From: Microbacteriaceae bacterium | GTDB taxonomy: Bacteria; Actinomycetota; Actinomycetes; Actinomycetales; Microbacteriaceae | DNA: 64,000 bases | Direction of reading: 5' to 3' | Assembly (NCBI GenBank): GCA_024639845.1 | Contig: JAHEGG010000002.1 | Span: 58,507-122,506 of the forward strand | Shown: positions 44,441 through 52,620 of the stretch, piece by piece | Numbering within the stretch: the stretch's first letter is position 1 | How the letters are laid out: every line of letters starts with the position of its first letter | Position numbers and translations under genes: made by a program | Notes under the pieces: model-generated | Told to the model about the DNA's origin: nothing | The model's input: only the letters and a program-made list of their open reading frames with translations | Database searches by the model: none

Positions 44441-45088
44441 ATGGCTCATTCATTTGTCCTGACTCACGGTGAGGTGCGCCTTCGCGTCGTCAAGATGCGC
44501 GATGCGAAAACCCTAGAACGGTTGATTTTGAGCAATCGCCCTTGGTTGCGGCCATGGGAAGCGACCAACCCCACAGCTCCAAATTCTTTTGATGTTCGGG
44601 GCATGGTTCGCGGTTTGATTCGGCAGCTTGATGACATGAGTGGCATTCCGTTCGTGATCGAGGTCGACGGTGAAATCGTTGGGCAGCTAAACGTGGCAAA
44701 TATTTTGTTTGGTTCCGTTGGGTCTGCAGTTCTCGGTTACTGGGTCATCCCGGAGGTCGCTGGTCGGGGGATTACCCCGACTGCAGTGGCGTTAGCAACG
44801 GACTACCTGTTCAGCAATCTCGGTATTCATCGCACTGAGATCGACATCCGCCCAGAGAATGCGGCGAGCATCCGAGTCGTTCAGAAGTTGGGTTTTCGCT
44901 TTGAGGGGCTAAAGGAACGCTACATCCACATCAACGGGGCCTGGCGTGACCACTATGTTTTCGCGCTGACCCAAGAAGAGGTTCCAGGTGGCATTTTGAA
45001 CCGTTGGGTTAGGGGCCAGGTGCCCAAAATTGTCTATCCGTTCGAACAAAAATCGAACACACCGAGCGAGTTGCCGACCGCCAATTAA
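44441..45088 (+). CDS. GNAT-family N-acetyltransferase (RimJ/RimL-like)
   Basis: A 215-residue acetyltransferase. LTHGEVRLRVVKMRDAKTLERLI opens the fold. The β4 and pyrophosphate-binding region reads LGYWVIPEVAGRGITPTAVALATDYLF, where the usual Q/RxxGxG/A acetyl-CoA loop is AGRGIT. IDIRPENAASIRVVQKLGFRFEGLKERYIHINGAWRDHYVFAL matches RimJ/RimL-type ribosomal-protein or peptide acetyltransferases. The acceptor is inferred only by resemblance. Confidence 0.9.
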   Translation: MAHSFVLTHGEVRLRVVKMRDAKTLERLILSNRPWLRPWEATNPTAPNSFDVRGMVRGLIRQLDDMSGIPFVIEVDGEIVGQLNVANILFGSVGSAVLGYWVIPEVAGRGITPTAVALATDYLFSNLGIHRTEIDIRPENAASIRVVQKLGFRFEGLKERYIHINGAWRDHYVFALTQEEVPGGILNRWVRGQVPKIVYPFEQKSNTPSELPTAN

Positions 45089-45109
45089 TTCGCCACATAT
45101 CTTTGAGGT

Positions 45110-45754
45110 ATGAACCTCACTTCGATGTCCGGCGGGCTGATGTTGCTTGCGCTGGCCGCGGTTTGGTTTGTAATTTTCATTCCGTCTTGGGCAACCCGAA
45201 GCAACGAAAAAGATTCCGAAAAAACTCGGGTCAAGGAACTTCGAAAATCACTTCGCGAGAGCGGCTCGGCGACTCGCCCAACGGCAAAAGTTGCTCGCTC
45301 ATCGGCTCGACTGCTTAGCTTCCGGGCGGTTTTGCTCGGCTTCTTTATAGCCGGAGCGGCGACATTAACCTGGACGGTTTCTACTTGGGTCAACGAGTTA
45401 GCCACCTATTTGGTCGCGGCTGGCGCATTGGTTGTTTCGTTCGTCTCGCTAGCGCTAGTTAGGTCAGTCAACCTTCGCTATCGGGCAAGTCTTGCTCAGG
45501 CTCGAACCCTGAGTAAGGCAAAGCGGATCGATCCAGCACTGTTTAATCCCAACAGGGATGATCGCGCAGGCGCTTCAGCGAACTCTAAAGCTTGGACGGC
45601 CCCTCGTGTTCCTGAACAGCTTTATCGAGGCTCCGACGGAACTCTTTTTGAGCAAAAGTTTGCAGAAGTTGTCGAATTGCCGGTCGTTCAAGCTCCGGTA
45701 CTCGACAGTCAAACTTTGGATGAAATCTTAAGGCGTCGGCGAGCCAACGGTTAG
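45110..45754 (+). CDS. Unrecognised membrane protein, three helices
   Basis: A 214-residue protein. Helix 1 (MLLALAAVWFVIFIPSWA) is followed by a basic cytosolic loop with KDSEKTRVKELRKSLRESGS. Helices 2 and 3 (AVLLGFFIAGAATLTWTV; YLVAAGALVVSFVSLALVRSV) precede a ~95-residue cytosolic tail ending ILRRRRANG. The family is unknown to me. Similar proteins occur next to GNAT/5-FCL genes in Microbacteriaceae, but this is recollection and not checked. ATG 45110 follows the GNAT stop by 21 nt, so both may be co-transcribed. Confidence 0.75.
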   Translation: MNLTSMSGGLMLLALAAVWFVIFIPSWATRSNEKDSEKTRVKELRKSLRESGSATRPTAKVARSSARLLSFRAVLLGFFIAGAATLTWTVSTWVNELATYLVAAGALVVSFVSLALVRSVNLRYRASLAQARTLSKAKRIDPALFNPNRDDRAGASANSKAWTAPRVPEQLYRGSDGTLFEQKFAEVVELPVVQAPVLDSQTLDEILRRRRANG

Positions 45755-45823
45755 ATGCCATGGTGACTGGCGTTGCCGACCGCTAAACTTATTTCGATCC
45801 CCAATTTCCTAGGAGAATTTTTC

Positions 45824-46450
45824 ATGAGCATCCTTGATCGTCTAAAAAAGATCTGGACCAAGAACCGACCGGCAGTAAGCGCCGCTGTCAAAGATGTGAG
45901 CGCCGACTTTGCCGCAGAGGCAGCCGAAGTTATCGCCGAAGTTACCGCTGCTGCTGAGAAGGCCGCTAAAGAAACCGGCAAGCAAGTAGGCCGCGCCGCT
46001 AAAGATGCCGAGAAGGTTGTCGCTAGCACCGCAAAAAAGGTTGAGAAGAAGGTAACCGCGACCGCCAAGGTGGTCGAAAAGAAGGCCACCGCAGCTGTCA
46101 AGACTGCCAGCGCCGCAACTCAGGCAGCAACCAAGACCGCTGCAAAGAATGTTGCCAAGGCAGCGGATGTTGTTGAGAAGAAGGTTGCCGCAGCAACTAA
46201 GCCTGCGGCCAAGAAGGCAGCTCCAAAGGCCGCTGCCAAGAAGCCAGCTGCTCCTAAGGCTGCTGCTAAGCCGGCCGCCAAGGTTGCCGCTAAGCCAGTC
46301 GCGAAGAAGCCTGCGGCAAAGAAGCCAGCTGCTCCAAAGCCTGCTCCAAAGGCTGCTGCTAAGCCGGCTGCAAAGGTTGCCGCTAAGCCAGTCGCGAAGA
46401 AGCCTGCGGCAAAGAAGCCAGCTGCTCCTAAGGCTGCCCCAAAGAAGTAA
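45824..46450 (+). CDS. Histone H1-like Lys/Ala/Pro-rich protein
   Basis: A 208-residue protein starting at ATG 45824 (MSILDRLKKIWTKNRPAVSAAV) behind AGGAG. Residues ~1–125 are predicted helical with heptad-like Ala/Lys/Glu spacing (AEVTAAAEKAAKETGKQVGRAAKDAEKVVASTAKKVEKK). The rest is a low-complexity basic AKP-rich tail containing a perfect two-copy 31-residue repeat. This composition matches bacterial H1-like (Hup/HctB-type) DNA-compacting proteins, so nucleoid association is inferred. Codon choice inside the repeat is nearly identical between copies. A TAAACT box at 45784–45789 is the likely -10. Confidence 0.88.
   Translation: MSILDRLKKIWTKNRPAVSAAVKDVSADFAAEAAEVIAEVTAAAEKAAKETGKQVGRAAKDAEKVVASTAKKVEKKVTATAKVVEKKATAAVKTASAATQAATKTAAKNVAKAADVVEKKVAAATKPAAKKAAPKAAAKKPAAPKAAAKPAAKVAAKPVAKKPAAKKPAAPKPAPKAAAKPAAKVAAKPVAKKPAAKKPAAPKAAPKK
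46262..46447 (+). repeat. Tandem 93-bp coding repeat, two copies
   Basis: Copy 1 is 46262–46354 and copy 2 is 46355–46447, each 31 codons (AAKPAAKVAAKPVAKK…). Copy 2 ends exactly at the stop codon. Nucleotides differ at only a few positions (for example CCGGCCGCC against CCGGCTGCA), suggesting a recent duplication. Confidence 0.92.
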
Positions 46451-46467
46451 AACTTTGTTAAGAAACG

Positions 46468-46497
46468 ACCCCGGCGAGCATTCGCCGGGGTTTTTTT
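46468..46497 (+). terminator. Intrinsic terminator of the H1-like gene
   Basis: ACCCCGGCGA and TCGCCGGGGT form a perfect 10-bp stem with GCAT loop, followed by TTTTTT. It starts 18 nt after the stop. Confidence 0.94.
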
Positions 46498-46538
46498 CGT
46501 TCTAGGCTGAACCTTGGCAAACCGAAGGAGCTGGCCAG

Positions 46539-47774
46539 TTGAAACCAATCGAGCGTTCGCTGGGACCAGATTTTTCGAAACTTTTTGGCGCACTAGTTGC
46601 AACCAAACTAGGTGACGGACTCATCGCCGCAGCCGGACCTCTGCTAGCCGCAAAGTTAACCGATGACCCATTCTTGATCGCGCTCATGGGTGCGCTTTAT
46701 ATGCTCCCCTGGCTCCTGTTCGCGATTCCGATAGGCACAATGGTCGATCGCATAAATCGGCGCAGGGTATTGAGTATTGTAAATTTTTGCCGGGCTGGTA
46801 TTGCCGCGGTTCTGACTATGTTTTTGGCTCTCGACCAGTTGACGATCACTGTTTTTTACTTCGCACTCTTCTTAGTCGGCATCTGCGACGTAATCTCAGA
46901 CACTGCGACACAGTCGCTTGTGCCTACCATGTTGAAACGCGACCAAATCGAACGCGGAAACTCGCGAATCCAAGGCGCAGACACGATTCTGATGGGATTC
47001 GTTGGTGCTCCCCTCGGTGGATTTGTGTTCACCATAGCCATTGTTGCTCCTTGGGCGGTGCAGTCGGTTTCGTTCCTGGCCGCCGCGATTCTTGTGACCA
47101 CCATCCCAGTTAGCGTTGCAGCCGGTGCGGCAAGCGCAGCGGCCAGATCTGAAAAGTTCGTGGAGCAAATGAAGGGAGGCATTTCTTATCTTTGGAACGA
47201 CAAAAAACTGTTGCGCCTCGTGGTTACCACGGCGGCCCTCGGCTTTTGCTTCAATGTCGCGACCGCCACCCAGGTGCTCTTCGCACTTAAGGTTCAGATG
47301 ATTCCGGAGTCGTCGTATGGCCTTTTGGCCACCGCGGGAGCTATCGGCGCTCTCGGTGGCGCATACGTTGCGCACCGAGCATCCCAGCGTTTTGGTCGTG
47401 GTCTGGCGCTGGCACTCGGAATCACCGTGACCGCGACATTCGAATTTCTTCAGGGCTTAGCTCCAAATCCGTGGGCTTTTGCCCTATGCATGGCACTTGG
47501 CGGGTTCGGAGTTGCCGCCTGGAACATCTTGCTTATGAGCCTCTATCACTCGCTGATTCCCAATGAAATTTTCGGTCGCATACACGGCACCAGGCGCACT
47601 CTGGTCTGGGGACTGATGCCTATCGGTGCTGCGATCGGTGGTTTGATTTCGAAGATCGATCTTCGACTGCCCTACCTAATCGGCGGCGTCGTTTCGGTGA
47701 TGATTGCGCTCTTCTCTTTCGGGTTCATCCGCCGACTGGGTGACGAGTCTGAACGTGTGAGCGAGAGCGCTTAG
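46539..47774 (+). CDS. MFS transporter (MFS_3/EntS-like)
   Basis: A 411-residue transporter with about twelve hydrophobic helices. The signature A-loop IGTMVDRINRRRVLSIVNFCRAG lies between helices 2 and 3. LVPTMLKRDQIERGNSRIQGAD and FGRIHGTRRTLVWGLMPIGAAIGG are typical of MFS_3 exporters, a group with EntS-like siderophore and drug efflux members. The substrate is unknown. It starts with TTG 46539 behind AAGGAG (9-nt gap) and converges on the next gene with 4-nt overlap. Confidence 0.88.
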   Translation: MKPIERSLGPDFSKLFGALVATKLGDGLIAAAGPLLAAKLTDDPFLIALMGALYMLPWLLFAIPIGTMVDRINRRRVLSIVNFCRAGIAAVLTMFLALDQLTITVFYFALFLVGICDVISDTATQSLVPTMLKRDQIERGNSRIQGADTILMGFVGAPLGGFVFTIAIVAPWAVQSVSFLAAAILVTTIPVSVAAGAASAAARSEKFVEQMKGGISYLWNDKKLLRLVVTTAALGFCFNVATATQVLFALKVQMIPESSYGLLATAGAIGALGGAYVAHRASQRFGRGLALALGITVTATFEFLQGLAPNPWAFALCMALGGFGVAAWNILLMSLYHSLIPNEIFGRIHGTRRTLVWGLMPIGAAIGGLISKIDLRLPYLIGGVVSVMIALFSFGFIRRLGDESERVSESA

Positions 47775-48661
47775 CTCAAAACGTATTTGACTGCCGATTC
47801 AAGATCTGGATGGTCGAACTTGAAACCCGATGCAACCAGTCGATCCGCAGTCATTTTTTGACTGCAAAGCAATAGTTCGGTGGCGGCTTCTCCGACGAGC
47901 AACTTCATCGCAAAGCTCGGCACCATCAACACGGATGGTCGTCTCAGGCCTTTGGCGAGTGACTTTACGATCTGACCGCAGGTGGCTGGCTCGGGTGCGG
48001 TGATGTTGTAAGCGCCGCTGCAACTCTCGTTTTCGATCAAGTGAATGATTGCCCTGGCCTCATCGACGACGCTGATCCAAGCCCACCACTGGCGACCGTT
48101 GCCGAGTGGGCCTCCGATGCCGAGTTTGATAAGAGGCAACAGTTTGCCGAGGGCTCCAAGTTTGCGCGACATCACCATCGTGGTGCGAAGCAAAACCACG
48201 CGCGTTGATTTCTGCGCCTTCTTTGCCTCAACCTCCCACTGAGCTGCTAGGTCGCTCAGAAATCCGGTTCCCTTGGGGGAGTCTTCGGTTAATTCTTGGT
48301 CGCCGCAGTCGCCATAAAATCCCGATGCCGAACCACTCACTAAAACCATTGGCTTTTTTGATGAAGCGTTGATGGCATCGACCAGAGTCTTCGTTGAATC
48401 GAGGCGAGACGAGACAATTTCTGCCTTGTACTTTTTGGTCCAGGGGATTTTGCCGGTGGTCGCGCCACCGAGGTTCACCACGGCATCCACCGTTTCGATA
48501 ATTCCCGGTTGCAGGTAGCCCTCGCTCGGGTTCCATTCGACCTCACTCGAGTCGCGTGCTTCGCGTCGCACCAAACTCAATGGCTCGTGACCCAAGCGCT
48601 TGAGCTGAACCTTCAGTTCGGTTGCGATCAGCCCGCTGGCACCCGAAATCAACACGCGCAT
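47771..48661 (-). CDS. TIGR01777-family epimerase-like oxidoreductase
   Basis: A 296-residue SDR-fold protein with MRVLISGASGLIATELKVQLKRLGHE (GxxGxxG; TIGR01777 versions have SGASGLIG). DAVVNLGGATTGKIPWTKKYKAEIVSSRLDSTKTLVDAI is the diagnostic block. LVSGSASGFYGDCGDQELTED follows, with the catalytic-type Tyr (FYGD). The C-terminal part is DUF1731. The substrate is unknown. The gene is also called sulA in cyanobacteria and yfcH in E. coli, but the function there is not settled. It overlaps the MFS gene's end by 4 nt. Confidence 0.9.
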   Translation of the reverse strand: MRVLISGASGLIATELKVQLKRLGHEPLSLVRREARDSSEVEWNPSEGYLQPGIIETVDAVVNLGGATTGKIPWTKKYKAEIVSSRLDSTKTLVDAINASSKKPMVLVSGSASGFYGDCGDQELTEDSPKGTGFLSDLAAQWEVEAKKAQKSTRVVLLRTTMVMSRKLGALGKLLPLIKLGIGGPLGNGRQWWAWISVVDEARAIIHLIENESCSGAYNITAPEPATCGQIVKSLAKGLRRPSVLMVPSFAMKLLVGEAATELLLCSQKMTADRLVASGFKFDHPDLESAVKYVLS

Positions 48662-48766
48662 TTGAACTCCTCTTTCATAGATTTGGAGCGAATTTCGCCA
48701 CGGTTTATTCCGTTGATGGCGCCGTCGCCTGGCATCACCGAATCAACACGGATGACGCTAAGCCGG

Positions 48767-49603
48767 TTACGAGAAAGTTCTCGGATCTGGTCCGATCCGG
48801 TGACCTGACTCAAGCTCATCGATGGCGGACATTTCGGCTGGGGTCAGTTCGAAGTCGAAAACGTCCAGATTTTCGGCGAGCCGGTCGGGGTTGGAGGACT
48901 TCGGAATCACGAGGTTGCCAAGCTGGATGTGCCATCTCAAAATGACCTGCGAAACGGTCTTGGAGTGAGCATTCGCGGCATGAGTGATCGCGTCTGCGGT
49001 CGAAAGTTGACCGCGCGCCAGCGGCGACCAAGCCTCCGTCGCGATTGCCTTGTCGGCGTCATAGGCGCGAATCTCGGCTTGCCCCAAACCTGGATGCAAC
49101 TCCACCTGATTCAGCGCAGGCACAACCTGCGCTACCTCGAGCAGTCGGTCGAGATGCTCTGGGTGAAAGTTTGAAACTCCGATGCCGCGCACTCGGCCAT
49201 TTTCTAGTGACTTCTCGAGCGCGGCCCAGGTTTCAACGAACTTGTTCTGTTTCGGGCAAGGCCAGTGAATCAACATCATGTCGACGTATTCAATATTCAG
49301 GCGTTGCAGCGACTCATCGATAGCCTCGAGTGCTTCGGAGTATCCCTGGCGGTCGTTCCAAATCTTGGTTGTCACAAAGACTTCTTCGCGAGCCAACCCG
49401 CTCGAGCGAATAGCGGCTCCGACCTCCTGCTCGTTGTCATAGAGAGCGGCGGTGTCGATGCGCCGATAGCCGAGGTCGAGTGCGGTTCGAACGACGTCGA
49501 CGGCAACATCCTGTTGCACCTTATAAACACCGAGACCCAGCTGAGGAATCAACTGACCGTTGTAAAGCTGCACGAGAGGGTTTTGCGTCAGTTCAAAGGT
49601 CAT
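48767..49603 (-). CDS. Aldo/keto reductase
   Basis: A 278-residue (β/α)8 NADPH-dependent reductase starting at ATG 49603 (MTFELTQNPLVQLYNG); the track start adds 11 residues. The catalytic tetrad is visible: D and Y in RRIDTAALYDNEQEVGAAI, K in FVTTKIWNDRQG and H in DMMLIHWPCPKQNK. The C-terminal IPKSSNPDRLAENLDVFDFEL binds the cofactor. It resembles 2,5-diketo-D-gluconate-reductase-like AKR5 enzymes. The natural carbonyl substrate is unknown. It lies 2 nt below the YciI gene. Confidence 0.92.
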   Translation of the reverse strand: MTFELTQNPLVQLYNGQLIPQLGLGVYKVQQDVAVDVVRTALDLGYRRIDTAALYDNEQEVGAAIRSSGLAREEVFVTTKIWNDRQGYSEALEAIDESLQRLNIEYVDMMLIHWPCPKQNKFVETWAALEKSLENGRVRGIGVSNFHPEHLDRLLEVAQVVPALNQVELHPGLGQAEIRAYDADKAIATEAWSPLARGQLSTADAITHAANAHSKTVSQVILRWHIQLGNLVIPKSSNPDRLAENLDVFDFELTPAEMSAIDELESGHRIGPDPRTFS

Positions 49604-49605
49604 GT

Positions 49606-49884
49606 CTAACTCCAAGGTCCGAACACTGGGTTCCATTCTGAGATCGCCCGCTCTCCGATAACCCCGGCGATTTCGAATGGGTCGCCATCGAGGGTTTTCG
49701 CGATCTCATCGAGCGATTCGCCTTTCAGAATCAATAACGCACCGGATGATCCAACCATCGGTCCGCTCGCTAACAAGACGCCATTCTCGAGGAGTTGCCT
49801 TAAGAACTCTCGGTGCGTCGGCCGAATCTCGGCGAGTGTTTCGTCGCTGGCTTGATAGGTGTAGGTCACGGCAAATACGGCCAT
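49606..49884 (-). CDS. YciI-family protein
   Basis: A 92-residue ferredoxin-like-fold protein from ATG 49884 (MAVFAVTYTYQASDETLAEIRPTHREFLRQLLENG), with GGAGG upstream. The track's 188-aa version only adds an out-of-frame reading of the MFS gene. The YciI pattern R-P-x-H-x-x-F-L and GPMVGSSGALLILKGES is clear. The His may be catalytic, but no reaction is established. Its ATG overlaps the MFS stop by 1 nt (TGATG), and the aldo/keto reductase follows 2 nt later: a tight three-gene operon. Confidence 0.9.
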   Translation of the reverse strand: MAVFAVTYTYQASDETLAEIRPTHREFLRQLLENGVLLASGPMVGSSGALLILKGESLDEIAKTLDGDPFEIAGVIGERAISEWNPVFGPWS

Positions 49885-51056
49885 CAGTCCTCCTCGTTGT
49901 GTTCGCTCGAAATGACAGGTGTGTATCCAGCTGAAAACCAAGCCACGGATGTCGCGAGCAATGCACAGACACCCGCAACAAGCAGTGACGCCTGCGCACT
50001 TACCCCATCGATTACGAATCCTGTGACCGCCGCTGCGGCCGCATAGCCAGCAGTCTGACCAGACCCGACCCAACCGTAAGCTTCCGGGGCGTCCTGGGTT
50101 TTTACGGCAGCGCCGATGATGGCACCGAGTAGTCCTAGAGCCGGTGCCACGCAAAGGCCGGCGATGAACCAACTGGCCGCCAGCCAGAGTGGGCTTGACG
50201 GCATCAAGAAGACGATGAAATAGCCGAGAGTGACTACCGCAAGAAACTTGGTTAGGGCATACCTGGTTTTGGTTCTGCGTCCGAGAGCAAAGCCTCCGAT
50301 CAGCGAACCAACCGAAAGCGCGGCGATTACAAAGCCTGCTGTGGTCTTGTCGAAAAGTGCGACCGTGCCAACTTCAACACCAGAGAACGAGCCCACCAGA
50401 AGTCCTCCGATTATGGCGTTGATGAAAACGATTTTTTGTCTAAGAACGCCTCCTAGACGACGCTGTGATTTTGGAATGTCCAGGGTTGAAATTTCTCGGT
50501 TTGAGGTGAACCATATTGCACCGGTGACCTGGATGGCGGCCATCACTACTACTCCGGCCGTGGTGCTGAAACCAGCGGCTATAAAGGTGGCGGCGACTGG
50601 GCCGATGACCCAAATCAGTTCTTGCAGGCTGGCGTCGAGTGCATAGAGGGTGCCCATGGCACGCTTGTCAACGAGCAGCGGATAAACGGTGCGAACCGCC
50701 GACTGAATCGGTGGGCTGCTGATTCCAACCAAGAAGCAAAGCAAGACGAGCCATTCCCCCGATAGGGGAGCTAACCCGATAAGCAAGGTAGACAGCGCTG
50801 AAACCGATGCGGCCGCCAGCAGCAGTCGGCGCACTCCCAGGCTCGCCATCCAGCGGCCGAGCAGCGGGCTTCCGATTGCCACGCCGAGAGTCTCGAGGCC
50901 GACCGCCAGCCCGGCTAGGGCATACGAGTGAGTTTTTGAATATATGTGGAGCACGAAAACCAGCGTCATCATGCCAAACGGAAAACGCGCCAGAAGTTGC
51001 GAAGAGACCACTCTGATCACGCCTGGGCGGCGCAAAACTTCGGTGTATGTGGCCAT
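49884..51056 (-). CDS. MFS transporter
   Basis: A 390-residue transporter with about twelve helices. GSPLLGRWMASLGVRRLLLAAASVSALS is the loop-2/3 signature (G-x-x-x-D-R-x-G-R-R-like, degenerate) and LGRRTKTRYALTKFLAVVTLG the matching loop 8/9. It is of the general efflux type, and the substrate cannot be assigned. It heads the operon with YciI and the aldo/keto reductase, so a role together with a reductive detoxification step is conceivable but only inferred. Confidence 0.88.
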   Translation of the reverse strand: MATYTEVLRRPGVIRVVSSQLLARFPFGMMTLVFVLHIYSKTHSYALAGLAVGLETLGVAIGSPLLGRWMASLGVRRLLLAAASVSALSTLLIGLAPLSGEWLVLLCFLVGISSPPIQSAVRTVYPLLVDKRAMGTLYALDASLQELIWVIGPVAATFIAAGFSTTAGVVVMAAIQVTGAIWFTSNREISTLDIPKSQRRLGGVLRQKIVFINAIIGGLLVGSFSGVEVGTVALFDKTTAGFVIAALSVGSLIGGFALGRRTKTRYALTKFLAVVTLGYFIVFLMPSSPLWLAASWFIAGLCVAPALGLLGAIIGAAVKTQDAPEAYGWVGSGQTAGYAAAAAVTGFVIDGVSAQASLLVAGVCALLATSVAWFSAGYTPVISSEHNEED

Positions 51057-51088
51057 TGTTCCAGCCTACCTGCGACTGGCTGGCCCGC

Positions 51089-52591
51089 CTAAATCCAAGA
51101 AGGTAGCCACATGTGAATGCGCCAATACCAGTAGTCGGTGGTGTAGCCAAGCCAAATGCTCGAGAAGAAAATGCTGAGCAACAAGGATGCGCCGAGCACA
51201 AAGGCCACGCGCCGATAAACAACTTTGCGCCGCTCGGACGAGGCCAGCGAGACTTGAGTTTTAAGCCAGAAGCCGACCGCAAGCAGCATCCAAGGCAAGA
51301 AAACCACCGCATAGAACTGAAACGTGGTGCGGTTCAAATAGAGCAACCAGGGCAGGTAGCCGCCGACCAAACCTAACAGGATCAGGCCGATTTTTGAGTT
51401 GCGAGTTCTGAACCAGGCAATAGTTAGAGCGACCAAAGCGAGCAAAGCCATCGCCCAAATCAACGGATTGCCGAGCGCGGTGATTGCGTTGGCGCAGTTC
51501 TCGGTCGAAGGGCAACCGAGAGTTCCGGCATCCGAGCCTTCGTAGAAGAACGAGGTCGGACGCAGCAGGAAAAGCCAGGTAAGCGGACTCGAAGCGTAGT
51601 TGTGCGGGGTGTGCAAGTTGACGTGAAAACCGTAGGCCTGAACATGGTAGTGCCACAGCGCTTGAAGTGGCTGCGGGATCCAAGCCAGCCAATCGGCGAC
51701 TCCGGAATCGCTCGGCGCTGTTTGGCGGTCATAGCCGCCACTGGTTACCAGCCAGCCGGTCCAGGTCGAGATGTAGGCGATCAAAGCTAGTGGCAGGGTG
51801 ACCACCGCGGTCGAGTAACTTCTGAGTAGAAACCGTGGCACCCACGCGAGCGGCTCGACTGTGGCCTCCCCGGTGGTTTGGTGCAAGCGACGTTCAAGCA
51901 AAAGATCGCTGACCACGACATACACTGCGAAGGTAGCCAATAGATAGAGCCCCGACCACTTCACACCCGTTGCTAGCCCGAGAGTTAGTGCCATCGCAGC
52001 GAGCCAGGGCCGCTTTAAGAGGCTTGCGTTGCGGGAGGCACGGTCGCGCAGCAAAAAATAGAACGCGAGCAGAGCAAAAAACGCGAGGATGCCGTCGAGC
52101 AAGCCGGTGCGACCGAGAACTATCGCGTGCCCATCGATGGCCAGCAGAAAGGCCGGCACCAGAGCCCACCGCTTTGACTCAAAAAGTCGGTTGGCGACCA
52201 TATAAATCAGCCAGATTGATGCAATCGATAGCACAGCTACCGAGAATCGCCAACCAACTGGGTTTTCAGGGCCCCAGAGTCGCAAGCCTAAATAGATGAT
52301 CCATTTGCCAAGTGGTGGATGAACTACGAATGATGGCTCTGAAGAATAACCGTCTGTGATTCCTGCCTCGAAAGCCGAGTTGGCATCAGCCGGCCAACTG
52401 CCCTCATAGCCAAGGTTGCCCAGCGTCCAAGCATCCTTAACATAGTAGGTTTCGTCGAAAACCAGTTTGTGTGGGTAACCAAGACCCACAAACCGAGCGA
52501 CCGTTCCCAGCGCAAGGATCAGCCAGATGCCGTAGGCGTCGGCGATGCGTCGAGCAGCGCTCAAGATGTTGGCTGACCGGATGGCGAACAT
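51089..52591 (-). CDS. pmt: Dolichyl/polyprenyl-phosphate-mannose protein O-mannosyltransferase (Pmt)
   Basis: A 500-residue GT39-type membrane enzyme that transfers mannose from polyprenyl-P-mannose to Ser/Thr of proteins being exported. About ten helices are present. LPHKLVFDETYYVKDAWTLG-like segment (YPHKLVFDETYYVKDAW) holds the catalytic Asp-Glu pair of extracellular loop 1. PSFVVHPPLGKWIIYLGLRL is the second conserved loop, and VKWSGLYLLATFAVY lies in the core. The C-terminus ends HMWLPSWI, as in other actinobacterial Pmt. The start at 52591 is preceded by TAGCAT 6 nt upstream, pointing to a leaderless mRNA. It is divergent from rsmI with 29 nt between starts. Confidence 0.92.
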   Translation of the reverse strand: MFAIRSANILSAARRIADAYGIWLILALGTVARFVGLGYPHKLVFDETYYVKDAWTLGNLGYEGSWPADANSAFEAGITDGYSSEPSFVVHPPLGKWIIYLGLRLWGPENPVGWRFSVAVLSIASIWLIYMVANRLFESKRWALVPAFLLAIDGHAIVLGRTGLLDGILAFFALLAFYFLLRDRASRNASLLKRPWLAAMALTLGLATGVKWSGLYLLATFAVYVVVSDLLLERRLHQTTGEATVEPLAWVPRFLLRSYSTAVVTLPLALIAYISTWTGWLVTSGGYDRQTAPSDSGVADWLAWIPQPLQALWHYHVQAYGFHVNLHTPHNYASSPLTWLFLLRPTSFFYEGSDAGTLGCPSTENCANAITALGNPLIWAMALLALVALTIAWFRTRNSKIGLILLGLVGGYLPWLLYLNRTTFQFYAVVFLPWMLLAVGFWLKTQVSLASSERRKVVYRRVAFVLGASLLLSIFFSSIWLGYTTDYWYWRIHMWLPSWI

Positions 52592-52620
52592 AAGCCAATG
52601 CTAGTTTGCGACAATAGAGC
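52592..52620. promoter_or_regulatory. 29-nt divergent promoter gap between pmt and rsmI
   Basis: On the minus strand TAGCAT lies 6 nt before the pmt ATG. On the plus strand GACAAT lies 5 nt before the rsmI GTG. Both positions fit -10 boxes of leaderless transcripts, and the -35 elements must lie inside the opposite genes. Confidence 0.4.

Noticed and set aside
48662-48766. Possible gene in the gap between the TIGR01777 and aldo/keto reductase genes
   Set aside because: The plus-strand ORFs crossing it run far into both neighbours in antisense and have no domain features; no ribosome site or terminator was found.
49885-50172. N-terminal extension of the YciI ORF (188 aa in the track)
   Set aside because: The extra residues are an out-of-frame reading of the MFS gene; a perfect ribosome site precedes ATG 49884.
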